From Moraxella catarrhalis (lineage in GTDB: Bacteria > Pseudomonadota > Gammaproteobacteria > Pseudomonadales > Moraxellaceae): a DNA stretch of 64,000 nucleotides. The notes under the pieces were generated by a model. The model saw nothing but the letters and a program-made list of their open reading frames with translations, had not been told where the DNA came from and ran no database searches. How positions within the stretch are numbered: the first letter of the stretch is position 1; every line of letters begins with the position of its first letter. The DNA lies in assembly GCF_001656295.1 (NCBI RefSeq), contig NZ_LXHE01000002.1:310001-374000 (forward strand), written 5' to 3'. Both the position numbers and the translations under genes were made by a program. Below are positions 1 to 9,527 of this stretch, in pieces.

Positions 1-33
1 ACAATGAGTTTAAATTCCATATAAATTATTGTT

Positions 34-1164
34 ATGATCTCTCATCAAGCACTCAAAAATGGCATTGAAGCAGCATTCATGCTTGCTGTCGTGATGAGCT
101 TTGGGCGTTTTGCTTATACCGCTTTATATCCGTATATGGTGAGTGAGCGAATTTTAAGCATTGAGCAGGGCAGCTTGGCAGCTTCGGCAAATTATGTGGG
201 TTATTTGATCGGGGCTTTGATGGCGGTACGGATTAAGCCGTCCAAAGCACACCAAATGGCATTCGTTGCATTGCTTGGCACAGTGATTGGCTTGGCAGCT
301 TTATATTTTGTGCAGTCAAGCTTTGGTATTATTTTTGTGCGTCTGTTGGCTGGTGTGCTCAGCGCGCTGGGGATCGTATCAACTTCGATGTGGCTTTTGG
401 GGCAGCGTCATCTGCCGCAAGCCGCGCCCATGATGTACGCTGGTGTGGGCTTGGGCATTGCGCTATCGGCAGAAAGCGTGGTTTGGGCGGTCGGTCAAGG
501 ATGGCACTCACCGATGATGTGGCTGGTGCTGGGCGCAGTGGCAGTTTTGGTGATGATAAGCGTCTTACATGGGCTATTTTTTGACAGACGCTTTGGGCAG
601 GGAGATCAAGCCGCAGCCCGGCAGCCAGATACGCGCATTGGCGCCAATGCCTTGATTGGGGTGTATGGATTGGCAGGATTTGGTTATATCATCACAGCCA
701 CTTACCTGCCACTGCTGGTCCAAATGGCGCTGCCTAAGGCTAATATTGGTCATATTTGGGCGGCATTTGGCTTGAGTGTGATCCCGTCTTGTTTTATTTG
801 GTATCGATTGCGTCAGCGGTTTGGTAGTCGCACAAGTCTGACTTTGAATATGGCGATGCAAGCGCTGGGCGTGATACTGCCTTTAATTTTGCCTAATACT
901 TGGGGATATCTGCTAAGCGCTGTGCTTGTTGGAGGTGGGTTTATGGGTACGGTCACTTTGGTGATGCCGATCGCACAGCAGCTGGCTAAGGACAGCGGTA
1001 AAAATCTCATCGCCATTGTGACGGTCTCATACAGCGCAGGACAGATCATCGGTCCGCTAATTTCAGCAAAGCTTTATCAGTGGACACATGATTTTCAAGC
1101 TTCGCTGGTCTTAGCAGCCTGTGCGCTGAGCCTGGGTGCGCTCATTGCTTGGAAAAAAGGTTAG
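34..1164 (+). CDS. MFS transporter, YbfB/YjiJ-like
   Basis: A 376-residue, strongly hydrophobic protein with about twelve membrane segments and few charged loops, as in the major facilitator superfamily. The N-terminus has a short run with F-G-R-F-A-Y (about residues 23-28) followed by Y-P-Y-M, which resembles the opening of the YbfB/YjiJ carriers of unknown substrate. It should act as an inner-membrane secondary carrier. No clear Shine-Dalgarno sequence precedes the ATG, and only 33 bases lie upstream in the window, so the start is not certain. A 4-oxalocrotonate tautomerase homologue follows 74 bases downstream on the same strand. The substrate cannot be inferred. Family level is fairly sure; subfamily is a judgement from sequence character. 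Confidence 0.8.
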   Translation: MISHQALKNGIEAAFMLAVVMSFGRFAYTALYPYMVSERILSIEQGSLAASANYVGYLIGALMAVRIKPSKAHQMAFVALLGTVIGLAALYFVQSSFGIIFVRLLAGVLSALGIVSTSMWLLGQRHLPQAAPMMYAGVGLGIALSAESVVWAVGQGWHSPMMWLVLGAVAVLVMISVLHGLFFDRRFGQGDQAAARQPDTRIGANALIGVYGLAGFGYIITATYLPLLVQMALPKANIGHIWAAFGLSVIPSCFIWYRLRQRFGSRTSLTLNMAMQALGVILPLILPNTWGYLLSAVLVGGGFMGTVTLVMPIAQQLAKDSGKNLIAIVTVSYSAGQIIGPLISAKLYQWTHDFQASLVLAACALSLGALIAWKKG

Positions 1165-1238
1165 TTGCAGGATTTTAAATGCGTTAAATTCTTAAACAAA
1201 AACTTTATTCTTGAACAACGTCAACACAGGAGGGCGAT

Positions 1239-1448
1239 ATGCCGTATGTCAATGTCAAAGTCACAGGGGGCAGCGAAGCGCCCACTACTGAGCAAAAGCA
1301 GCAGATCATCGAAGGCGTGACCGAACTGCTTGCGCGCGTTTTGAATAAAAATCCTGCCACAACTGTCGTCGTCATCGATGAAGTTGATATGGATAACTAT
1401 GGTTTGGGCGGCAAGACCATTACCGAAGTGCGTAAGCTTGCCAAATAA
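1239..1448 (+). CDS. 4-oxalocrotonate tautomerase family protein
   Basis: A 69-residue protein beginning Met-Pro, so that removal of Met exposes the N-terminal proline that is the catalytic base in the 4-OT superfamily. The size (about 62-75 residues), the early beta strand P-Y-V-N-V-K-V and the later V-V-V-I-D-E-V strand followed by N-Y-G-L-G-G fit a 4-OT subunit, normally a hexamer in the cytoplasm. A strong AGGAGG at 1228-1233 sits well placed before the ATG, so the start is secure. It follows the MFS gene and may be co-transcribed with it. The physiological substrate is unknown; no aromatic meta-cleavage genes lie nearby, so a true xylH role is unlikely. Confidence 0.88.
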   Translation: MPYVNVKVTGGSEAPTTEQKQQIIEGVTELLARVLNKNPATTVVVIDEVDMDNYGLGGKTITEVRKLAK

Positions 1449-1494
1449 GGTTAGATGATTGAGGCGTCAATGCGCCAGCTACTGTATTGGTGCC

Positions 1495-2241
1495 TCATTG
1501 CCACGCTTCTTTGATCCAGTCGCTAGGCAGCACATGCCGATACCATTTACCGCCACCACCCGTGATGGCATCAGGTGGGTTAATTTCCCCATGGAAGATC
1601 ACAATTTTGGCATTGGCAGGTTTTTTAGGCGGTACAAAATATGCCATAGGAATCTTTTGTAGACAGTGGTATTTAAAGCTTACGCACCAAGATGGATCCC
1701 AATATTCCAAATGGTGATGCTCTCTCAGATAATTTGACAAAAATGCCTGTTCATGGCGAACCTCTTTACGGATTTTCTCAAAATTTTGCTCAAAATATTC
1801 CAATAAATGCGGATAAGTATGATACCCAACCTTGAAGCGATATACTGAACTGTTGCCCACCATTCGCCATGGTTTCTTCCAATCACGAATAATCATCACA
1901 CTGTCATCATGTTGGGCTTTATGAGTAAAAAAAGCATCAATATTATCAATGATAACAATATCAATATCCAAAAACAGTGCCGTACCTTTTAGCCCATATA
2001 AGTCAGGCTTAAAAGTGGTGAGTTTTTTCCAGCCACGCTCTGGGATATCACTTGGTAAATTTAGCTCTGGGATGGGATAGCAGGTGATTTCATCACGAAT
2101 ACCTGTACTGTTGTCGGTTAGACACACCATCGTAAATGGTAAAGTCAGATTACGCTTGACCATATTATATAAGCGATTGACATATTCGGCACCGTATTTG
2201 GTACCCCATTTCATACAGATGATATAGTTGGTATCACTCAT
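1495..2241 (-). CDS. glycosyltransferase, GT-A-like with DXD motif
   Basis: A 248-residue soluble protein. A hydrophobic strand ends in F-L-D-I-D (DID at about residues 92-94), a DXD-type metal and nucleotide-sugar site. Near the C-terminus V-I-F-H-G-E-I-N-P gives the histidine-glycine seen as a late metal ligand in GT8-like enzymes. It probably transfers a sugar from a nucleotide sugar to a cell-surface glycan. The start codon lies inside the 3' end of the upstream acyltransferase gene (8-base overlap), so the two are translationally linked. Position behind a lipid A-type acyltransferase suggests work on lipooligosaccharide or a related lipid-linked glycan, but this is inference. Donor, acceptor and exact family are unknown. 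Confidence 0.7.
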   Translation of the reverse strand: MSDTNYIICMKWGTKYGAEYVNRLYNMVKRNLTLPFTMVCLTDNSTGIRDEITCYPIPELNLPSDIPERGWKKLTTFKPDLYGLKGTALFLDIDIVIIDNIDAFFTHKAQHDDSVMIIRDWKKPWRMVGNSSVYRFKVGYHTYPHLLEYFEQNFEKIRKEVRHEQAFLSNYLREHHHLEYWDPSWCVSFKYHCLQKIPMAYFVPPKKPANAKIVIFHGEINPPDAITGGGGKWYRHVLPSDWIKEAWQ

Positions 2242-3157
2242 AACTATCCTTTGACATGGCTTGAAGCTCGATGGCTATTTTTTTTAGCTCATTTTCATTA
2301 AGTAAATAAGGATTATTTAATAGTGGTGTATGCTTGAACCGACGATAGCTCCACATATAATGCAAAAAATGTGGATAAATCATTTGTTCCATCGCACTAT
2401 TTAAAGCAGCGGTTGCAGTTTTGGTATTTTTGGAATAAAGTTGTTCATCATTTAATTCATAACAAAAAATTTCAAAACCATCACCATCTTCACGTTTTAT
2501 ACAGCTTAAACCAACCAAAGCACAGCCAGTTTTTGCGGCAAGCTTTGGGGCTAGCGTACTGGTGATGGTCTCAATCCCAAAAAAGGGGACGATCTCACCA
2601 CCTGACACATCAGGCACATGATCGGGCAATATGATACTAAAGCCACCTTCTTTGAGTGTTTTAAAAATTGCCTTAACACCGCTGGCATCCGTAGGTACCA
2701 GACTGGCATTAAGCCGTTCGCGCCCTTGTAAAACAAAGCGATCTACCGCCGCATTTTTGATGGGCTTATACATGATGGTAGGGGAGCCAAAGGTATTGAG
2801 CCAAGCATTCATCATCTCCCAAGTGCCGATATGAGGTACAATGGCAAGCATACCGTTGGGATTGGTAAGTGCTTTGATTAGGATATCTTCATGATGAACC
2901 GTTTTGATTTGTGCGATAGACCATTTTGGTGGCATTGCCCAAGTTTTAAGGCTGTCGACTGCACTGATGAGCTGATTTTTTAGGATTTGTTTGGTCAGTT
3001 TTTGCCGCTGCTTGTCCGGCATCTGAGGGTGAGCCAAGATTAAATTGGCTTGGATGCTGCGATAAATGCTAAGCTGACAATGATAGGCTATATAAGACGC
3101 ACACGCTGCCAATCCATGCAGGACTGACAGCGGTACATATCTTAAAAAGCCAAGCAC
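2234..3157 (-). CDS. LpxL/HtrB-family lysophospholipid or lipid A acyltransferase
   Basis: A 307-residue protein of the lipid A late-acyltransferase family. The H-X4-E catalytic motif is visible as H109-I-G-T-W-E114, followed by a typical I-L-P-D-H-V-P region and a V-P-F-F-G segment. The N-terminal stretch (about residues 1-30) is hydrophobic and would bind it to the inner membrane. It would use acyl-ACP to acylate a lipid A precursor or other lipid. The gene starts 3 bases after the aspS stop and overlaps the following glycosyltransferase by 8 bases, so the three form one transcription unit. It could be lpxL, lpxM or a paralogue with another acceptor; sequence alone does not decide. Confidence 0.82.
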   Translation of the reverse strand: MLGFLRYVPLSVLHGLAACASYIAYHCQLSIYRSIQANLILAHPQMPDKQRQKLTKQILKNQLISAVDSLKTWAMPPKWSIAQIKTVHHEDILIKALTNPNGMLAIVPHIGTWEMMNAWLNTFGSPTIMYKPIKNAAVDRFVLQGRERLNASLVPTDASGVKAIFKTLKEGGFSIILPDHVPDVSGGEIVPFFGIETITSTLAPKLAAKTGCALVGLSCIKREDGDGFEIFCYELNDEQLYSKNTKTATAALNSAMEQMIYPHFLHYMWSYRRFKHTPLLNNPYLLNENELKKIAIELQAMSKDSYE

Positions 3158-3160
3158 TGA

Positions 3161-4957
3161 TTATTCTGCTTTTTGTTTTTCGCGAATGCGAATGCCCAAA
3201 TCGCGCAACTGGCGATTATCTACTTCGGCAGGTGCTTCGGTCAATGGGCAGTCAGCAGTTTTGGTTTTTGGGAAAGCGATCACATCACGGATTGAGCTTG
3301 CGCCGACCATCAGCATGATCAGGCGATCCAAACCAAATGCCAAGCCACCATGCGGCGGCGCGCCGAAACGCAGTGCATCCATCAAGAATTTAAACTTAAG
3401 CTCAGCTTCTTCTTTTGAGATACCTAGCGCATCGAAGACCGCCTCTTGCATCTCGACCGTATTAATACGCAGTGAACCACCACCAATTTCCGTACCATTT
3501 AGCACCATATCATAAGCGATGGATAGAGCGGTTTCAGGATTTTGTTTAAGCTCTTCAACCGAGCCTTTAGGGCGTGTGAAAGGATGGTGAACTGATGTCC
3601 ACTTACCATCGTCGGTTTCTTCAAACATTGGGAAATCAACGACCCAAAGTGGCGCCCATTCACAGGTAAATAAGTTTAGATCAGTACCGATTTTAACACG
3701 CAATGCACCCATAGCGTCATTGACGATTTTGGCTTTATCGGCACCAAAGAAAATGATATCGCCAGTTTGGGCATCGGTACGCTTGATCAGCTCAACCAAG
3801 ACCTCATCGGTCATATTTTTGATGATGGGCGATTGCAGACCAGAATCTTTATCGACGCCGTTATTGATGTTGGTGGCATCATTGACCTTGATATATGCCA
3901 ATCCACGCGCACCATAGATGCCGACAAATTTGGTGTATTCATCAATTTGCTTACGGCTCATCTCGCCGCCACCAGGAATGCGCAGTGCCACAACGCGACC
4001 TTTAGGGTCTTGTGCTGGTCCTGAAAAAACTTTAAATTCAACATCTTGCATGATATCAGCGACATCGACAAGTTTCAAAGGAATGCGCAAGTCTGGCTTA
4101 TCCGAGGCATAGTCACGCATGGCATCTGCATAGGTCATGCGCGGGAAAGTATCAAACTCAACATCCAGCATGGTTTTGAACAAATCTTTGGTTAAGCCCT
4201 CGGCGATATCCATGATTTCTTCATCTGATAAAAATGAAGTTTCAATATCCACTTGAGTAAATTCAGGCTGACGGTCAGCGCGCAAATCTTCATCGCGGAA
4301 ACATTTGGCGATTTGGTAGTAGCGATCAAAACCTGCTACCATCAACAGCTGCTTAAATAACTGAGGTGATTGGGGTAGGGCGAAGAAGTTGCCTTGACGC
4401 GTACGCGATGGCACCAAATAGTCACGCGCACCTTCAGGTGTTGCGCGCGTCAATACGGGTGTTTCGACATCCAAAAATCCATGATCGTCCAAATAGCGGC
4501 GAATGGTTGAGGTTGCTTTGGCACGAAATTTCATCCGCTCTTGCATCTCAGGGCGGCGCATATCTAAGAAGCGATACTTTAAGCGAAGCTCTTCAGAGAC
4601 GGTGATGTTATCATCATTCAAAGGAAATGGCGGCGTGTCCGCTTTGGCAATCAGTTCAATTTCTTTACCTAGCAGCTCAACCTGACCGCTGACCATATTT
4701 GGATTTTCGGTACCTTCATAGCGACGACGCACACGCCCCGTAATCTTAAGCAAATATTCTGAGCGAGCGGCATCGGCGGTAGCAAAAGCTTCAGGCGTAT
4801 CAGGATCGATCACCACTTGCAGCAAGCCTTCACGGTCACGCATATCCAAGAAGATCACCCCGCCATGGTCGCGGCGACGATGTACCCAGCCTGCAATGGT
4901 AATGGTTTGGTCAATCAGCTCTTCGGTCACCTGACCGCAGTATGTGCTACGCATCAT
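3161..4957 (-). CDS. aspS: aspartyl-tRNA synthetase
   Basis: A 598-residue class II aminoacyl-tRNA synthetase of bacterial AspRS length. It has the N-terminal OB-fold anticodon-binding domain (opening M-R-S-T-Y-C-G-Q), then motif 2 with [10 protein letters not shown], the GAD insertion domain in the middle, and a C-terminal motif 3 with G-L-A-F-G-L-D-R. It charges tRNA-Asp with aspartate in the cytoplasm. Two ATGs are adjacent (4957 and 4954); the second matches the usual AspRS N-terminus and either could serve the upstream AGGGC. The gene heads a minus-strand unit with the acyltransferase and glycosyltransferase genes. Whether the enzyme is discriminating or non-discriminating (Asp/Asn) cannot be told by eye. 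Confidence 0.97.
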   Translation of the reverse strand: MMRSTYCGQVTEELIDQTITIAGWVHRRRDHGGVIFLDMRDREGLLQVVIDPDTPEAFATADAARSEYLLKITGRVRRRYEGTENPNMVSGQVELLGKEIELIAKADTPPFPLNDDNITVSEELRLKYRFLDMRRPEMQERMKFRAKATSTIRRYLDDHGFLDVETPVLTRATPEGARDYLVPSRTRQGNFFALPQSPQLFKQLLMVAGFDRYYQIAKCFRDEDLRADRQPEFTQVDIETSFLSDEEIMDIAEGLTKDLFKTMLDVEFDTFPRMTYADAMRDYASDKPDLRIPLKLVDVADIMQDVEFKVFSGPAQDPKGRVVALRIPGGGEMSRKQIDEYTKFVGIYGARGLAYIKVNDATNINNGVDKDSGLQSPIIKNMTDEVLVELIKRTDAQTGDIIFFGADKAKIVNDAMGALRVKIGTDLNLFTCEWAPLWVVDFPMFEETDDGKWTSVHHPFTRPKGSVEELKQNPETALSIAYDMVLNGTEIGGGSLRINTVEMQEAVFDALGISKEEAELKFKFLMDALRFGAPPHGGLAFGLDRLIMLMVGASSIRDVIAFPKTKTADCPLTEAPAEVDNRQLRDLGIRIREKQKAE

Positions 4958-5035
4958 AATTTTGCCCTAAAAACAGCGCTACCGGATTCACACGGTTGCG
5001 AAAAATGTTAAATTAATAAGAGTTTAAAACGCTAC

Positions 5036-5064
5036 ATTATGCCTTTTAATTGGCTTTCGTGCAA
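5036..5064 (-). promoter_or_regulatory. candidate sigma-70 promoter for aspS
   Basis: On the minus strand TTGCAC (5064-5059) and CATAAT (5041-5036) are separated by 17 bases, about 80 bases before the aspS start. Four or more of six bases match each consensus hexamer. The rest of the 496-base interval 4958-5453 between aspS and the antiporter gene is AT-rich; I see no ORF, repeat or RNA gene in it. A TATGAT at 5327-5332 may be a -10 for the antiporter gene, but it lacks a good -35. Confidence 0.45.
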
Positions 5065-5453
5065 GTATTGCCGCGAGAAAATTTATTGTTTTTGGGAGCG
5101 ATTTTGACTGATTTTAAGCGATGACTGACTTTATTGTATTAGGTTGATTGATGAAGTGAGTGATAAAAAGAGTAGGCATGTTTTTATCTGCTCATACAGT
5201 CCACTTATATAGAATAAAAATACAGTAAAAATTTAACACTTATCAAATTTTCAAATCTTAACCATTTATATTTTGCATAAAAAATGGCAATTTTTTCAAG
5301 ATTTTTTATGGCATCTGACGGGTAGCTATGATAGGATTTGAGTAATTTGATGGCGCAAGTTTGAATGGATTTAAAATTTAGCCAATCACTGATATTGAAA
5401 CTTGTTGTATTTGCGGTAAATGAGTCGCCCTAGATTAGGATTGTAAATTATCG

Positions 5454-7316
5454 ATGGTCACCTTAAATATTTTATATGTCGTTGCTTCATTATTGATATT
5501 TGCCAGTATCATGACGAGCACGCTGTCAGCGCGTTTGGGCGTGCCTTTGCTGTTGTTTTTTTTGGGCGTGGGCATGTTGGCGGGCGAAGAAGGTATTTTG
5601 GGGATTGAATTTGCTGAATATAATTTGGCAAACTTTATCGGTCAGGCGGCGCTTGCGTGTATCTTGTTAGATGGCGGTCTTCGTACTTCGATGCGCTCGT
5701 TTCGCGTGGGGCTTAAGCCTGCGGTCACTTTGGCAAGCTGGGGCGTATTAGCGACGGTGTTGGTGACAGGCATTTTTGCCACTTGGCTTTTGGATGTGGA
5801 CTGGCGGCTGGGCGTCTTGATGGCGGCTATTGTGGGTTCAACCGATGCAGCAGCGGTATTTAGTCTGCTAAGAAATGGTGGTGTCAAGCTAAACGACCGT
5901 GTACAAGCCACGCTTGAGATTGAGTCAGGTGCAAACGACCCATTGGCAATTTTATTGGTTACGGCGATGATTGCCTTGAATCTTGATCCGACAAGCCAAG
6001 GGATTGGTGACATTATTTTTATGCTCATCAGCCAAATCGGTATTGGTTTGGTGCTTGGGTTATTGTCAGGTTGGGCATTATCCAAGATGCTACCAAAAGT
6101 CCACTTGGCAGATGGTATGTATGCCATTTTGATTTTATCTGCTGGCTTGATTGTTTTTGGTATCACAAACCTTTTGGGCGGTTCTGGATTTTTGGCGGTC
6201 TATTTGGCAGGCGTGGTAATCGGTAATACCAAAGTGCGCGCCACAGAGCATGTGCTGCGCGTGATGGACAGTTTTGCTTGGTTATCTCAAGCGGTGCTAT
6301 TTGTGGTGCTTGGTTTGTTGGTGCAGCCCTCAAGCATCTTAGAGGTAATTCATTATTCACTACTGATCTTTATCTTTTTATTATTTGTGGCGCGTCCGAT
6401 CGCAGTATTTAGCTCATTATTACCGTTTCGTTTTGGTATTCGTGAGATCGGTTTTATTTCTTGGGTTGGTTTGCGGGGGGCGGTGCCGATCACGCTTGCC
6501 ATTATCCCAGTGACGATGGCGGTGCCTGGCGCTGACTTGGCATTTAATATTACTTTTGGCGTGGTAATTTTATCCTTATTAGTACAAGGTGCAACCATTC
6601 CACTGATGTCTCGTTTATTTCGGGTGTGGGTACCAACGAATAACGAGCCAAAAGCTGAGCACGAAATTTGGGTGGGAGATCAGGCAAATATTACTTTATA
6701 CGAATTTGAAGTCAAGCAGGGCGCGTTTGCCATCGGTCGCCATCCTCAAGCGATTTCTACCAAATTTGATGCTCAAGCCTTGTCTTTATTTGCGTTGGTG
6801 CGCCATGATAAGCTTGTCAATGTCAATGAAGATACCATCTTAAAGATGGGCGATGTGGTTTGGTATGCCATGCGCGGTGATGATGCGCCGAGCATTGCCA
6901 AGATTTTTAATAACTCCGCCACCCAATACCAAAAAAATAGTGAGTTTTATGGCGATTGGCTGTTGTCTCCCCATGCACGCATTGCTGATTTGCCGTTTTA
7001 TAATTTGGCGACGCGCTCACTTGCCGCCAATTCATCAAGCCGCTTACCAAGACCTGTCGCCAGTGCCTTTGATGTATTTACCGTACCGCCAACGGTTGGG
7101 GCATTAGCTGGGGTTGATGAAGATTTGGTGAATAAATTGACCGAAGCTAAAAATCAAACTGTCGAAGAATTTATGATGCAGTATTTGAAGACCGAACCTG
7201 TCAAAGGAGATGAGGTATATCTGAATGAAACTTGGTCGCTCATCGTGCGTGATGTGGACGGACGAGGTCGCTTGCGTGGCGTGGGTCTAAAAAATAAAAT
7301 TAAAAAAGACACTTAA
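5454..7316 (+). CDS. K+/H+ antiporter, CPA1 family (NhaP2/CvrA type)
   Basis: A 620-residue protein. Residues 1 to about 390 are a monovalent cation:proton antiporter domain with roughly a dozen membrane segments; the ion-site region is seen as S-T-D-A-A-A-V-F and E-S-G-A-N-D-P. Residues about 400-480 form a cytoplasmic TrkA_C-like domain (I-T-L-Y-E-F-E-V onward), followed by a C-terminal domain as in NhaP2/CvrA. It should exchange K+ (or Na+) for protons at the inner membrane in ionic or pH homeostasis. An AGGA lies about 13 bases before the ATG, which is rather far. The gene is divergent from aspS across a long spacer. Family assignment is firm; ion preference is not shown. Confidence 0.92.
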   Translation: MVTLNILYVVASLLIFASIMTSTLSARLGVPLLLFFLGVGMLAGEEGILGIEFAEYNLANFIGQAALACILLDGGLRTSMRSFRVGLKPAVTLASWGVLATVLVTGIFATWLLDVDWRLGVLMAAIVGSTDAAAVFSLLRNGGVKLNDRVQATLEIESGANDPLAILLVTAMIALNLDPTSQGIGDIIFMLISQIGIGLVLGLLSGWALSKMLPKVHLADGMYAILILSAGLIVFGITNLLGGSGFLAVYLAGVVIGNTKVRATEHVLRVMDSFAWLSQAVLFVVLGLLVQPSSILEVIHYSLLIFIFLLFVARPIAVFSSLLPFRFGIREIGFISWVGLRGAVPITLAIIPVTMAVPGADLAFNITFGVVILSLLVQGATIPLMSRLFRVWVPTNNEPKAEHEIWVGDQANITLYEFEVKQGAFAIGRHPQAISTKFDAQALSLFALVRHDKLVNVNEDTILKMGDVVWYAMRGDDAPSIAKIFNNSATQYQKNSEFYGDWLLSPHARIADLPFYNLATRSLAANSSSRLPRPVASAFDVFTVPPTVGALAGVDEDLVNKLTEAKNQTVEEFMMQYLKTEPVKGDEVYLNETWSLIVRDVDGRGRLRGVGLKNKIKKDT

Positions 7317-7452
7317 TTGAGCGATGACCAATCTTGGTTTAGCTGGTTTGTACGATTTTTGTAATCAAGTTATGTTGGGCATTTAAATCATGTATTTTTT
7401 CCCCATTTACCACCAAATACGCTTTTATTGATTGATATTTTAAGGCAAAATT

Positions 7453-8430
7453 ATGTTACACACTTCAAAAAAACCCATTGAGCTACACATTACCCATCTA
7501 AATAACGCTCAAAAAGATACCAAAAACAAAATCAAAACCATCCAATCTGAGCATCATGGTGCATCACACAAATTCAAAGATAAATTGTGTCAATTATTCA
7601 AAGATATTAAAACATTAGACAAAAAATGCCAGCAGTCTACCGACGCTCACACACAAAAAGCAGCAATTTATGTCCTTGATTTTGATGGAGATATTAAGGC
7701 AAGTGCGGTCGCTCATTTGCGTGAAGAGATCAGTGCCATCATCAGTGTGGCAAATCGTGGTGATGAAGTGGTGCTTCGCCTCGAAAGTGGCGGCGGTCAA
7801 GTGCATGCCTATGGGCTGGCTGCCGCACAGCTTGTGCGTATCAAAGAAGCAGGGTTAAAGCTCACCATCTGTGTTGATAAGATTGCCGCCAGTGGTGGCT
7901 ATATGATGGCATGTACTGCCGATAAAATTATTGCCAGTGATTTTGCGGTCATTGGTTCGATTGGTGTTGTCAGTCAGCTGCCTAACTTTCACGAGTTTTT
8001 GAAAAAGCATGATGTGCAATTTGAGCAGTTTACAGCAGGTGAGTATAAGCGTACTGTCACGATTTTTGGAGAAAATGACGATGAAGATCGTGCCAAGCAC
8101 CAAGCTGATATTGAGCGTATTCACGAGTTATTTAAAGGTTTTATTCATAAATATCGCCCCCAAATGGATCTTGAGCGTGTCGCAACAGGTGAAGTGTGGT
8201 TTGGTGAAGATGCTCTAGAGCTTGGGTTGATTGATGAGATTGGTACTTCAGATGCGTATTTGCTCGATCAGCTAAAAACTTGTGAAGCGTATTTATTACA
8301 TTCTCGCAGTAAGCCCACTTTGGTAGAGAAAATTGGCTTGGCTGAGCAGCTTGGTCGTAGCGTCACAGATGTGATTGGACAAACAGGCAATTTACTTGGG
8401 CAAGCTTTGGCTAAATTTAGCAGACCTTAA
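7453..8430 (+). CDS. sohB: S49-family peptidase, SohB-like, without membrane anchor
   Basis: A 325-residue Clp-fold peptidase of family S49. The catalytic dyad is visible as Ser147 in A-A-S-G-G-Y and Lys199 in A-G-E-Y-K-R, with G-S-I-G-V-V between them. Similarity to SohB runs from V-L-D-F-D-G (about residue 74) to near the end. Enterobacterial SohB begins with a hydrophobic segment that anchors it in the inner membrane; here residues 1-70 are hydrophilic and Lys/His-rich. An in-frame TAA at 7441-7443 rules out a longer N-terminus. The protein may therefore be cytosolic or peripheral. It stands alone, 136 bases after the antiporter gene. The substrate is unknown. Confidence 0.88.
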   Translation: MLHTSKKPIELHITHLNNAQKDTKNKIKTIQSEHHGASHKFKDKLCQLFKDIKTLDKKCQQSTDAHTQKAAIYVLDFDGDIKASAVAHLREEISAIISVANRGDEVVLRLESGGGQVHAYGLAAAQLVRIKEAGLKLTICVDKIAASGGYMMACTADKIIASDFAVIGSIGVVSQLPNFHEFLKKHDVQFEQFTAGEYKRTVTIFGENDDEDRAKHQADIERIHELFKGFIHKYRPQMDLERVATGEVWFGEDALELGLIDEIGTSDAYLLDQLKTCEAYLLHSRSKPTLVEKIGLAEQLGRSVTDVIGQTGNLLGQALAKFSRP

Positions 8431-8556
8431 GTGATGACCAAAGCGTCTTTAGAAAATTTAAGCTAAATATAATTAATACTGTGATTTTTGGCTTGGCTGC
8501 GTTAAAATATGCAATTTAGTCATTTGATGATGTAGATTAGCTTGGTTGTAATTTCC

Positions 8557-9411
8557 ATGAAAAAACTTGAAGAATTATTTAGTAAGGCCGATAAATTCGG
8601 CCGTATTGTCGCCAACCGTTTTAATAAAATTAAAGACTTAAATGACATTCGTGGCATTGGGGCGGGTAAGACAGTGCTGATTACAGGGGCAAGCTCGGGT
8701 CTGGGTGCGATGATGGCGCGTAAGTTTGCTTTTTTGGGCTATGATTTGGCGATTTGTGCACGCCGCCTAGAAAGGCTTGAGGCGATCAAAGCTGAGCTTG
8801 AGGGCGATTATGGCATCACGGTACATATCAAGCGATTAGATGTGACGGATTATGAACAGATTTTTGAAGTCTTTGGCGAATTTGCCAAGCAAATTGGTCA
8901 AATTGATAAAATCATCGTCAATGCAGGCGTAGGCGACAGTCGTGTGATTGGGCATGGTCGATTTAATATTAACCGTGCGACCGCCGAAATAAACTTTATT
9001 GCCGCCATTGCCCAGTGTGAAGCGGCAATGCAGATTTTTCGCCGTCAAAATAGCGGTCAGTTGGTCGTTATCTCAAGTATGTCAGCGGTGCGAGGGTTAC
9101 CGCGTCATTTGACAACTTACGCCGCCGCTAAGGCTGGTCTTGCTAGACTTGCTGAGGGCATTCGTGCCGATATGATCAAAGAAAAGTTACCGATTACGGT
9201 ATCGACCATTTACCCAGGTTATGTACGCACAGATTTAAATATTGGGGCGAAATATCTGCCTTTTGAAGTTGAAGAAGATGAAGGTGCTGATGTCATTATC
9301 AAAGCCATTGAAGCCAAAGTTGATGAAGCTTATGTGCCACTATGGCCGTGGTTACCTATCGGACTTGGTATGAAATATTTACCATTAAGACTAATTACTA
9401 AGTTTATGTAA
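8557..9411 (+). CDS. SDR-family oxidoreductase
   Basis: A classical short-chain dehydrogenase of about 285 residues. It shows the nucleotide-binding V-L-I-T-G-A-S-S-G-L-G motif, the I-V-N-A-G-V segment, the catalytic serine in I-S-S-M-S and the Y-A-A-A-K active-site pair. About 40 residues precede the Rossmann fold, more than usual, and the C-terminus has a hydrophobic stretch that may contact the membrane. The ATG at 8557 is preferred over an in-frame TTG at 8542. The overall form recalls SDRs that reduce lipid or fatty-acyl ketones, but no substrate can be read from the sequence. It precedes the MscS gene by about 115 bases with no terminator seen between them. Confidence 0.85.
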   Translation: MKKLEELFSKADKFGRIVANRFNKIKDLNDIRGIGAGKTVLITGASSGLGAMMARKFAFLGYDLAICARRLERLEAIKAELEGDYGITVHIKRLDVTDYEQIFEVFGEFAKQIGQIDKIIVNAGVGDSRVIGHGRFNINRATAEINFIAAIAQCEAAMQIFRRQNSGQLVVISSMSAVRGLPRHLTTYAAAKAGLARLAEGIRADMIKEKLPITVSTIYPGYVRTDLNIGAKYLPFEVEEDEGADVIIKAIEAKVDEAYVPLWPWLPIGLGMKYLPLRLITKFM

Positions 9412-9527
9412 TGAATTGATATAATAAATAATAAAATGATTTGTTAGGTTTTTGCCATAAGTAAGATAAGTATCTAGACTTGGCAAATAGACTTAAAGGT
9501 TATAAAAATAGAATTGATGGAAAAGTC

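Noticed and set aside
1454-1496. Hairpin between the tautomerase and glycosyltransferase genes
   Set aside because: TGAGGC arms pair over 6 bases across a 26-base loop with no T run; not a convincing terminator.
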